A stretch of 64,000 nt of DNA. Source: Adiantum capillus-veneris (lineage: Eukaryota > Streptophyta > Polypodiopsida > Polypodiales > Pteridaceae). A program made the position numbers and the translations under genes. Below are positions 46,598 through 55,815 of this stretch, piece by piece. Below the pieces are notes generated by a model. That model was given only the letters and a program-made list of their open reading frames with translations. It was not told the DNA's origin and did not search any database. The stretch is taken from positions 56,582,619 to 56,646,618 of the forward strand of contig CM043952.1 in assembly GCA_014529385.2 (NCBI GenBank). The letters are read 5' to 3'. The first letter of the stretch is position 1; each line of letters begins with the position of its first letter.

Positions 46598-47617
46598 ATG
46601 GCTGACAACAACAACACAGATGTGTTCAAGATGTTTGTTGCTGAGGACAGGTTGGATGGGGACAACTACCCTATGTGGGCTTATATGATGCAACATGTTC
46701 TTGTGTCAAAAGGTGTCTGGAACATTGTGCAGGGCATTGATGTACGTCCTGGTTTTGAGGATGTAGGCGATGTTGAGGATGTTGCAGGTCTTGTTGCAAG
46801 GATTGCAGCTGTTAGAGTTGTTTTGCCTATGGCAGAACAAGCTCGTTGGGATGTTAAGGATGCGCAAGCTCATGCATTGATTGCGTTTTCTGTGAAGCGC
46901 ACCATTGTTCCTCACATCCGTTCAGCAAAATTTGCAAAACAGGCTTGGGATATTCTAGCAGGTCTTTATGCAAGCCGCAATGAGGCTATAATTGCTTTGT
47001 TGTGTAAAGAGCTGGAGTCGAAGATTATGCACGAGGAAGATGATATGGACACTTTCCTTGCTAGTGTCAAGGATATCAATGAGCAGCTTATTTTTGCAGG
47101 TGAAGTCATTTCAGACAGTTCCCTTGTGCAGACTGTTCTTGATGCCTTACCAGATTCCTACCAGACTTTTGCTAGTACTTGGAGACTGATGACCCAAGGA
47201 AATCCTGAAGTTGTCAAGTTTGATGCATTATGCACATTACTGTTGCAAGAGTCACTTTCTAGAAAAAACAGGACTAGGCAGCGTGCAGTTAAACAGGCCT
47301 TTATTGCTTCTCAAAGAAAGGGTGGTAACAGTAATGCATCCACTTCTTATGGTTCTGTTGTGAGTGGCAAAAATTATGTTCCTAATGCTTCTGCTGGCAG
47401 TACTTCGTATGGCAATTCTGGTGATAAGGGCAAAAAGAAGATGCGTTGCCATTATTGTAAAGCCAATGATCACTTGATCAAGTCGTGTCCTAAGTTGAAG
47501 GCCAAAGAGGCTAAGAAGAAAGAGGGTGGTTCCACTGCAAATGCTGGTTCCACTACAAATGCAGCCATTGTTGAGTCTTCTGTGAAAGGAGACTGTGCTG
47601 CTGATGTTGATGCATAA
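46598..47617 (+). CDS. Copia-2 gag
   Basis: 339 codons from ATG 46598 in context ACCATGG (MADNNNTDVFKMF). The UBN2-type gag pattern of copia elements is clear: LDGDNYPMWAYMM near the N-terminus, AHALIAFSVKR, AKQAWDILAGLY, FLASVKDINEQL and DALPDSYQTF. A zinc knuckle CHYCKANDHLIKSC lies at about 47447-47488, followed by a Lys-rich tail. It ends at TAA 47615-47617. Copia-1 has GAA at that codon, and the frame continues straight into integrase-region sequence (WAFSAEC). The stop is therefore most likely a G-to-T nonsense change in a single gag-pol frame. Gag assembles the virus-like particle and binds the RNA. The gag frame itself is intact. Confidence 0.93.
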   Translation: MADNNNTDVFKMFVAEDRLDGDNYPMWAYMMQHVLVSKGVWNIVQGIDVRPGFEDVGDVEDVAGLVARIAAVRVVLPMAEQARWDVKDAQAHALIAFSVKRTIVPHIRSAKFAKQAWDILAGLYASRNEAIIALLCKELESKIMHEEDDMDTFLASVKDINEQLIFAGEVISDSSLVQTVLDALPDSYQTFASTWRLMTQGNPEVVKFDALCTLLLQESLSRKNRTRQRAVKQAFIASQRKGGNSNASTSYGSVVSGKNYVPNASAGSTSYGNSGDKGKKKMRCHYCKANDHLIKSCPKLKAKEAKKKEGGSTANAGSTTNAAIVESSVKGDCAADVDA

Positions 47618-50600
47618 TGGGCTTTTAGCGCAGAGTGCACTTACAATCTTGTTGTCCATGATGCATGCTTGTCAGTTGCTGCAGATTCACATGTGTGGTA
47701 TTTCGACAATGGTGCTACAAAGCACATTACCTCACATCGTGAATTGTTTACCTCTCTCGAGTCTGTCCCTCATGGGAATTCAGTCACTTGTGCCAACAAC
47801 GCCTCTTATCCAGTTCAGGGAGTTGGAAAGATTATGCTCACTGCTGCTAATGGCAGTTCCTTCACACTTGTTGATGCACTTTATGTACCTGGGATCAAGA
47901 AGAATCTCTTGTCTGTATCCGCACTTGCTAGACTTGGACTTGTAGTCAAATTTGTGGATGACAGATGTACAGTTCATGATCTCAGTTTTGGTGATGAAAT
48001 TGGTGCATCTGGGCTTTTGTGCCGTGGGTTGTATAAGCTCACTTTGTATGACAAGTGTGGACAAAATTTTGCAAATGCTGTTGCAGATTCAAGGGCTATT
48101 TCAGATGCAAAACTTTGGCATGCACGTTTTGGTCATCTGAATTTTGCCAGTTTGCTGCGTTTGCAGAAATCTGATATGGTTGCTTCTTTGTCGCCTCTTG
48201 AAGTACCTGTCAAACATGTTTGTGAAGGCTGTATTTTGGGTAAGATGCAGCGTTCTAAATTTCCAAAGGATGGTTCAGTTCGGGCCACATGCAGGCTGCA
48301 GCTTGTGCATAGTGATGTTTGTGGGCCCATGCAAACTCCGTCTTTGGGCAATTACCTGTACTTTGTGACTTTCATTGATGATTACTCCAGGCATGCATGG
48401 GTATTTCCGCTTAAAGCAAAGTCCGAAGTTTTTATGTGTTTCAAACAATTTTCTGGCTATGACTGAAAATGTTTCGAAATGTACTATGGGCACCCTCCGT
48501 TCCGATCGAGGGGGGGAGTATATGTCTCGTGAATTTAATGCATTTCTGGCTAGTCGTGGGATAAAACACCAATGTACAGTGCCTTATACGCCTCAGCAAA
48601 ATGGTGTTGCTGAGAGGAAAAACAGGTCACTGACGGAAATGGCACGATGTATGGTCAAAAGTCAAGCTTTACCGCATTCTTTTTGGCTTGAGGCCATCAT
48701 GTGTGCCACTTATGTACTTAACAGGTGTCCTACGAAAGCTTTGTAGTCTATTACTCCATATGAAGTATGGCATGATAGAAAACCTTCTATTGAGCACATG
48801 CGTGTTTTTGGCTGTTTGGCATATGCTTTGGTGCCACAAGTGCAGCGCAGAAAATTGGATGATAAGGCTGTCAAATGTATTTTTGTTGATTATAGTGCTG
48901 AAAGCAAAGGTTACAGGTTGTATCATCCGCAAACAAAATGTATTCTGGTTTCTCGGGATGTAGTGTTTGTGGAAGATTCTGTTCAACCCTTGCTGTCATG
49001 TACTAGAGATAGTAATGTAAGCTCACAGGACATTTATGACACTTTGTTGCCTCTTTTCAGTGGTGGAAATAGGAATGTAAGTTCCAATGAGACAAATGTA
49101 CAGCCTATGGGGGTTTCTGAAAATGTTTTAGATCAGCCTATTATTGATGCAGATGTACATGATGTACTTGATGAGGAAAGGGCCGAAAATGAGCAGGCTA
49201 GAGGTATGCCAAAATGGTTGGTGCACACTTTGCGTGACAGTAAATTGGATGCACCTTTGTTTAGTTGTACTCGTTCAGGCTCTCGCCATGCATCTTATGC
49301 ATCAGATTGTTATGCTTTGGCTGTGTCTAGTTTACATGATGTTGAGGAGCCTCTGTCTTTTGATGAAGCACAGAATTCAGAAAATTGGATGGCTGCCATG
49401 CAATCAGAATATGATGCACTTATAGAAAATGACACATGGACTTTATGTGATTTGCCTCCTGGCAAAAAGGCCAGTGGTACGAAGTGGGTTTACAAGTTGA
49501 AACGCAAGCCGGATGGTGAGATTGATCGCCATAAGGCTCGACTTGTTGCAAAGGGTTATGCACAGCAAAAAGACATAGATTTTGAAGAAACTTTTGCTCC
49601 CACTTGTCGTATGACTACTGTGCGTTTTCTATGTGCATTGGCAGCTCATTTTGGTTGGTATGTACATCAATTAGACATTGTTACTGCTTTCTTGAATGGT
49701 GATATATTTGAGGAAGTTTATGTAATGCAGCCGTGCGGTTTTGTCATAAAAGGACAAGAGGACAAAGTGTGCAAATGTAACAAGGCTTTGTATGGGTTGA
49801 AGCAATCTCCTCGTGCTTGGTATGAGAAAGCTGACACTCATTTGGTCAAACAAGGCTTTCGTAACAGTCCAACAGAAAGCACATTGTATGTAAAGCGTGA
49901 GGGTGATGTATTTCTCATCGTGGTTCTTTATGTTGATGATTTGCTGATCACTGGACCAAATGAGAGACATATTGCTGAATTTAAGGCTGATTTTAATGCT
50001 ACTTTCAAGATGAAAGATTTGGGGCTGTTGCATCATAACTTGGGTATACAGTTTAAGCAGTGTGATGGTGGTATTGCCTTGTGTCAGAAAAGTTACATAC
50101 AGACATTGCTATGTAAGTTTGGACTTGAGGATTGCAAACCTATTGCCACTCCCATGGAAACAGGTTTGAAGTTGAGTCTACATGATGCTGGCGATCCTGC
50201 TGATGTTACTCTTTACCAAACTGCTGTTGGCTACCTCATTTATGTATGCAACACGAGGCGAGATATTCAGTTTGCAGTCTCACAGGTTAGCAGATTTATG
50301 CATAGCCCAGGGTCTAAGCATTGGCAGGCTGCCAAGAGGATTTTCCACTACCTTAGTGGCACTTTACATCTTGGCTTGTTTTATCCCAAGGGGGGATCAT
50401 TGCCGCCAGACTTACATGCTTTTTCGGACTCAGATTGGGCTGGTTGTTTTGACACGCGAGTGTCCACAAGTGGTTTTTGTTTCATGCTTGGCAGTTCATG
50501 TATATCATGGTTGAGCAAGAAGCAACCTACTGTGGCCACTTCGAGTTGTGAGGCTGAGTACAGGGCAGTCTTCATAGCTACGGTTGAGTGTGTATGGCTC

Positions 50601-50885
50601 AGACGCCTTATGGATGATTTGGGTGTTGGACAGGACACTGCCAACACTATCTACACTGATAGTCAGAGCGCATTGGCAGTTGCGAGGAACCCAGTTTTTC
50701 ATGCTCGCACAAAGCACATTGAGGTGCATTACCACTATGTCAGGGAGAGGCTCTCAGCAGGAGAGATCATCTTGGCTTATGTGCCAACACAGGACAACCT
50801 TGCAGATCTTTTCACAAAGGCATTGTCTCGTGAGAAGCTTGAAGCTTTCCGCAAAGCTTTGGGCTTACTCCCCTTTGTGGACTGA
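47618..50885 (+). pseudogene. Copia-2 pol (protease, integrase, RT, RNase H)
   Basis: Frame 2 continues from gag: WYFDNGATKHIT (protease region), KLWHARFGHLNF and CEGCILGKM (GAG-pre-integrase), then integrase core with DDYSRHAWVF. An extra T in the run near 48445 shifts the frame and ends it at 48466. The next frame carries SDRGGEYMSREF, VPYTPQQNGVAERKNRS, and after a TAG at 48744-48746 runs open to 50885 without interruption. RT: KWVYKLKRKPDGEIDRHKAR, LDIVTAFLNGDI, YGLKQSPRAWY, catalytic YVDDLLITG. RNase H: DSDWAGCFDTRVSTSGF, SSCEAEYRA, YTDSQSALAVARNP, KHIEVHYHYVRERL. RT and RNase H look fully intact. The integrase frameshift is specific to this copy, but the TAG is shared with Copia-1. Confidence 0.95.
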
Positions 50886-50960
50886 TCCTGTCCTCAGGGC
50901 ATGGCACTTCCCTTTACTCATGTGCCAGCTCTTGTTCACCGCATCACTCCAGGGGGGATT

Positions 50961-51187
50961 TGTTACCATATACATGTGGTAGTGATGTGTGTGAACACAC
51001 TAGGACCGCCGGGGCATTTTTTCCCTCTTTAGGAGGTTTTTTCCCCCATGCATTGTATATACGCCCATCACTCTAGGGCTATCCATCTTTCCATTGCACA
51101 CTAAGTAACACACTCTCTATTGTGTACCTTGAGCTTCCTTCGTCTTCTCCAAGTTGTGTGTGTTTCTCTGCAACCCTAATTCCAACA
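50961..51187 (+). repeat. Copia-2 3' LTR
   Basis: Aligns without gaps to the 5' LTR. Differences are clustered near 51045-51052 and 51127-51154. Confidence 0.97.
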
Positions 51188-51192
51188 ACTTT

Positions 51193-52341
51193 TAGAGTAA
51201 AATTCAATGGGAATTGCAACGCCTGTGGGAGTTATGGTCATCAAGCTAAGGATTGCATAGTATTTAAGCGCACGATGGCCAATAGACCAACCTAGCATGG
51301 ACATACACACCTCGAGTGCCTGCATTGATGCCGGTCCCACCTCTTGAACAAACGTCACAACACATGGTCCCTAGGGCCCAAAATGTTGTTCAAACAACAC
51401 CCTTACCACCTCCAGTGCTAGGACCGCAACCACCACATCCGAGAATCACTTTTGTGAATCAAGTGGGTTGTGAGTCATCTATTGCTTGTTTGGAAGGCTG
51501 TGAAGAAGATATAGACCCTAATATTGCCTATGGGACTGATGCGCTTGAAGAAAGTCCACAATACTACATGGAGGACTATTGGGGACAAGTCAAAATTGTC
51601 TATCAAGTAGTTGCTCTTGCTCCAAGAGTCCAAAACATCAATTACACTAAGAGACCAACTCTTCAATGCTATGAGTGTAGAGGTCTACATCGTGTGGCCG
51701 AGTGTCCTATTAGGCTACAAAAGAACGCCACACTAATGCAAACCAATCAAGCGAGCACGTCTACAATGCCGATACTCATGTGTAATCTATTTGGCATAGA
51801 TCATTTGATTGCCCAATGTCTGAATAATCCAAATTCACCCAAGATCATGCCATTAAACTTGGTTGAGGTTACCGATGAGCCATCACAAAGTATACTTGTG
51901 GTACCAGTAAACGTACTCACACGATCGATGCTCCAAAAACAAAATTATATTCTTGAGCAAAGAGAAATGACACCAATTGCCCAATCTCAAAAAAATAAGA
52001 AAACACAAAGAAAGAGATCGCAAAAAACAACGAAGTCAGACCCCAGTTCAAAGACCAACATAGGGACTGGTGACGACCCTGTATATATGAACGATGCTGA
52101 AGAGGATTCTGATTCAGGTGAAACCATGGAGACCAAAATGACCACTAAGATAGAAACAAACATGGAAGATCTTCATGAGCCACAATGGCCAGGATACAAG
52201 AAGAAGATAGGAAGTTATCCAGACCCTACAGAGGAGATCGAGCGAGTCAAGCAATTAAGGAGTTTGGTAGAAGATACCCAAATGGATCTAGAACCAGCAC
52301 TTGGGCAGATCCAGATTACAGACACAACGTTCCCTACGTAG
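51193..52341 (+). pseudogene. Gypsy-E gag, part 2: extra zinc knuckles and acidic linker
   Basis: Directly continues part 1 once Copia-2 is removed. Knuckle 2 is CNACGSYGHQAKDC (about 51214-51255). A stop and one frameshift follow at about 51290; the frame from 51316 to 52341 is then open. It carries a Pro-rich stretch, knuckle 3 CYECRGLHRVAEC (51667-51705) and a decayed knuckle CNLFGIDHLIAQC (51781-51819) in which the second Cys is Phe. A Lys-rich, then Asp/Glu-rich tail follows. Three of the four knuckles use C-x2-C-x3-H-x4-C, one residue shorter than the retroviral C-x2-C-x4-H-x4-C. Confidence 0.8.
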
Positions 52342-52629
52342 CAACAACTGCACCAAGTCCATAGACCCTTAGCCATACCTAGTGTCATCCAAGAAGAAAG
52401 TGACTTAAAGTCATGGGAAAGTGGGCGTACTCACTTCTTGATGGAAAGAATAAGGGACTACCTGACCCTATCAAAGAAATGGAGATCCCATCTTCCCCAC
52501 GTCAAGGGACTAAAGCCCAAAAGGTGTCGTTAAATATTGCCAAATTGATGGATTTCATGGCTTCATAAGTCAGAACACCATCATGTCCAAACTATATGGA
52601 GACCCTGAGCTATTCTTAGCTCTTTGAGC

Positions 52630-53647
52630 TTTCCTAAATGGAGAACTGAAGGTCGGGCTACCACAATTTGCACAGATGGATGGAGCTAGGGAGATGCCAA
52701 TAGAGGAGGAGGAATACTTTGAGGGCGAGGAATCCAATGCGACCATACCAATCACTACTAAGGGATTAACTATGAAGAGAATCCTTGATGGTGGTGCTAG
52801 GGTTAGCATTGTGACTAAAAATTGATTGGAAACTATGGAAAGACCTCACCTTAGGACCACAACCATAGTAGTAAAAATGGCCAATGGGTCTATTGTTAAA
52901 CCTATTGGGATGCTAGAAGATCTCAAGATCAAGGTCTTTGGACATAAAATACAAATTACCTTCATTGTTATGGATTTCTCCAAGAACACTATGGCATCTG
53001 AGATGATCTTAGGACGCTCTTTCATGAGGGAAGCAAAAATGGTGCATGACTGGTCTAAAAACCATGTTTACTTGCAGTTCCAAGATTCTGTTATTCGAGT
53101 AGATCTTGTAACTGGTCGAGCACATCCTCTAGGAAACAGGTTTATAATTGATCATAGATCTGACACCACAGTTCACTCGGCCCCATTGCAATATTGTTAC
53201 ATGTGTAAAGCGGACACAGATGTTGGGGAAGATTCTCCTTATATGGATGTTCTACCTGGGATGACTGAGTCTGACAATGTGGATTGGGTCCACTTAGCAG
53301 CAACCATAGACACTTGGGGAAACACGGGGACGACCTGGGTAACACCTGAGGGGGATGAAATTCCACCACTCATACCCTTAAATATGCTAGAATCTATGCA
53401 TATAGTTTCTGATGACCTACAAGATGAAGGTTTAACTGGAATTGGAACCAGTAGCGTCTCACAAGACTATAGCCCACACGATCTTGGGTCAGAATCATCA
53501 ATTGAAATTGACTCTGAGGACGAAGAATCTGAGTTAAATCTTAGTGCAAATGTGTGGACAAACCATTCAGGGCCCAGTGGTACCCTAGATGGCAATCTAA
53601 GGGAGCAGAAGACACAAGTAGCGATTCATCTAGTGACTCTTCACTAG
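52630..53647 (+). pseudogene. Gypsy-E retropepsin-like domain 1
   Basis: LDGGARVSIVTKN (active-site block D-G-G-A at 52787-52798) is followed by a stop at 52823 and then MANGSIVKPIGMLEDLKI, FIVMDFSKN and EMILGRSFMREAKMVHDW. The (A/M)-x-G-S-I-x-KP-x-G-x-LED...F-x-V-x-D...ILGR-x-F order is that of Athila-type plant Ty3 proteases, in which D-x-G-A variants other than DSGA are common. The flap and ILGR parts are intact. A long acidic Ser-rich tail follows (SESSIEIDSEDEESELNL) before a frame change near 53570. Role: polyprotein cleavage, if active. Confidence 0.78.
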
Positions 53648-53904
53648 AGATTGGCCGTAATCAAAAATTAGAAAAGAGGAGTAAGAGATATAAGAGGCGA
53701 CGATATCGAGCAAATGTGCGTGCTAGAATAAATGAAAAGAAAGCAGCCAAAGAACAGGCAGAGCTTAAAAAGATCCAAGCAAGAGTTGAGGCTCAAGAAA
53801 GACAACAACGTCTTAGACACCAACAAGAGGCTAATCTAGGAATCACGAAAGCGTTTTTTGAAGACACTGATGATGATTCATTGGAATCCGGGCCACCTCT
53901 ATGA
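53554..53904 (+). pseudogene. Gypsy-E charged helical linker
   Basis: Frame open between the two protease-like domains. A Ser/Asp run (DTSSDSSSDSSLE) is followed by a highly basic stretch (KRSKRYKRRRYRANVRARI) and a Lys/Glu/Gln-rich region with heptad-like spacing, probably a long helix or coiled coil, ending in an acidic tail. No family is recognised. The basic patch could bind nucleic acid; this is inference. Confidence 0.6.
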
Positions 53905-53934
53905 TATCCAATTGAACTAAATAGCCTCTATGTG

Positions 53935-54780
53935 AGAGTACTATATAATGCATTATTGGATACATGAGCTCAACATAATTTGTTATCTTATGGAGTGTGG
54001 TGTCAGTTGGGAAAGCCACCTCTATCTGAGAGTATAATCCAAGTCAAGGGTGTCAACAAGAAAAAAACTACAATTTTTGGAATCTGGCACACTTCTGTCA
54101 GTTATGACAATGGAGTTGTAGCTCAAGACTTTTTGGCCATGCCTGTTGGAACTATGGAGGGTAATATAAACCTAGGATGCACGTGGATGATAGCCACCAA
54201 ATGCACTATTGATTGGGGGACAGGGGGTGTCACAACACAAAAACCAACTTTTAGGCTTGCCACTCAAGCCATAGTCCCTGAGATATCGCCTCTTAAGGAA
54301 ATAAAACCCAAAACATTGCATGTCCAAGGGATTGAACCATATGTCCCCATAGCCCAACTCTCTAGAGCTTCAACTGATGTAGTTGAAATAAAGCTTGAGA
54401 CACACAAGACCCATCCCAATATAACAAAGAAAACATACAAGTGGGTCCCTAAAGCTTCTTTAGCGACCATAGCTAGTGCTAAAAGACAGGAGCCTAGTAA
54501 GAGATGTCCCACTCGCCCCACAAAATGTAAGGAAACGTTTCATTGGATTCCTAAAATACTATCGGAAGCTGTAAAATTTGAAGATTTCTTTTTTGCGAGT
54601 GATCACTTTGATCAACAAAAAAGTTTGTACACACTCAATTTTTTTGCAGACTTTCACTTCCAAAAACTTTGTGCCAAGTGTGGCCTTGTAAACCTAGATA
54701 ACACCATTTTAGATAAAATGGGAAAATCCCACAACTTTGGGACTGATTTCAATGCCTATGGAGTCCTATTTACAGTTTGA
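53935..54780 (+). pseudogene. Gypsy-E retropepsin-like domain 2
   Basis: The frame reads ALLDT, a TGA stop, AQHNLLSYGVW at 53950-53999. Asp-Thr-x-Ala with the stop at the Gly codon (GGA to TGA is one change) is a classic retropepsin active site, D(S/T)GA-x-x-NL(L/I)S. After it come LGKPPL, IIQVKGVNKKKTTIFGIW (flap-like), DFLAMPVG, INLGCTWM and IDW, matching the V-x-G...F-x-V...(I/L)LG-x-x-W...I-x-W order of protease domains. A further 150 residues are Lys/Pro-rich and unassigned. It ends at 54780 with no RT following. Confidence 0.72.
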
Positions 54781-55229
54781 TTTGGGAAATTTTTGTTTAA
54801 GTTGGGAATGTTAAAATGAAGTTTTGTTGCTAAGTCCTTATGTTACATTAGACAAAGAGATAGATTCTCAAGAAAATGGTGGTGTTGAGAAACACCATTT
54901 TTTCATTAAAAGTTTTTCGTCTCATAAAATCATACATAGGTAGGGAAAACAAAAAACACACACCTAGAAATGAATATGAAATGCAATTCATTTTCTCCTA
55001 TTAAGCTAGCTTGTGTCTTCTCCACAACATTGGAAGGGATCTTAATTGCTTTTGCAGGTCTTCCACCCCTTGGAGTCCATGACCACATAACTACATCAAC
55101 AAACTCCAAACGCTTTGGGTCAACAAGATTACAACACCAATTCTTATTCTAACAATCCCCATAATTTTCTTGGATTGTGGGATTTCTTTTTCAATGTTTT
55201 GGTGCCCAATATCAAACGAAAACTTTCTT
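54781..55229. other. Spacer after Gypsy-E, nothing recognised
   Basis: AT-rich, with stops in all frames. No PPT, LTR end or repeat could be identified. Confidence 0.45.
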
Positions 55230-55660
55230 GTAGTTGACTTTAGTTGAGACTTTCTCCAACTACACACAACACATTTAGAGAACTCGCTTGTTTTTTACAA
55301 GGTCACATTAGCAAACTATATTCCAAATCCTATTGAATGTAGCTCTAGACATTGGCTCAAGACATAGCTCGAGTATTTTATTGACCTCATGCAAAATATC
55401 TATTTGCTTATACATGTTTGGTATTGCAATCAAGGTTTCCCTGGTCTCGTCTTCCTACTCTTATGTGGCATTCTCTCCGAGTTTTTCTTACAAAAAAGCG
55501 CGTCAATGCCTTCCTGTTTATGTATGGTTTCTTCCTTTACTTATGACACCATCATTACCATGCATTGAACGTGAAACCCCATTTTCAAATTGATCACAAT
55601 AACGATAAATAAAAGTTTTTGGAATGCCATGAATTTTGTACCAAGCTCTATTGCAAACCT
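55230..55660 (-). pseudogene. Transposase-like scrap (VCNRAW...HGN type)
   Basis: On the minus strand a frame reads EVCNRAWYKIHGIPKTFIYR and, 13 residues on, SRSMHGNDGVISKGRNHT; further along is EPMSRATFNRIWN. The arrangement C-x-x-(A)-(F/W)-x-x-HGI...(Y)...R-x-HGN-x-G, then (R)A(S/T)F-x-R-(L/I)W, occurs in a transposase-like protein family widespread in plants and animals. I know it by pattern but cannot give it a certain name. Stops separate the pieces. Confidence 0.45.
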
Positions 55661-55815
55661 CATTGCCATTTTAAAAAAAAACACATAGTAATTCTTTGTA
55701 GTCGTTTTGTTCTCATGCTAAGCAGTCAACATTGTATCATACACATAGTTGGTTCTATTTTGTAAACTTTGTCCTCAAATTTCATTGCACATAGCCATGA
55801 CCTTATATATGTTGG

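Larger units (their letters stand above)
46009..51187 (+). mobile_element. Copia-2: full-length Ty1/copia retrotransposon
   Basis: Both 227-bp LTRs are present, with a tRNA-Met primer site (46238-46249), gag, integrase, RT, RNase H, a PPT (AGGGGGGATT, 50951-50960) and a perfect 5-bp target duplication ACTTT (46004-46008 and 51188-51192). The LTRs differ at only about seven positions, so insertion is fairly recent. Inserted in the gag gene of Gypsy-E. Three visible lesions separate it from an intact gag-pol frame. Confidence 0.97.
42277..54780 (+). mobile_element. Gypsy-E: giant gag and dual-protease LTR element, interrupted by Copia-2
   Basis: A candidate 5' LTR (42277-42908) is followed by a gypsy-type primer site (42913-42930) and about 6.7 kb of decayed coding sequence once Copia-2 is removed. 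Parts in order: leader, N-terminal Ser/Pro-rich protein, gag core, four knuckles, acidic linker, retropepsin-like domain 1, charged helical linker, retropepsin-like domain 2. There is no RT, RNase H or integrase before the coding region stops at 54780, and no 3' LTR was found. The primer type and domain 1 resemble the Athila/Tat side of plant Ty3 elements. Confidence 0.8.

Noticed and set aside
49671..50036. Minus-strand frame of about 121 codons opposite Copia-2 RT
   Set aside because: It is antisense to a clearly coding RT region with intact YVDD; a shadow of the real frame.
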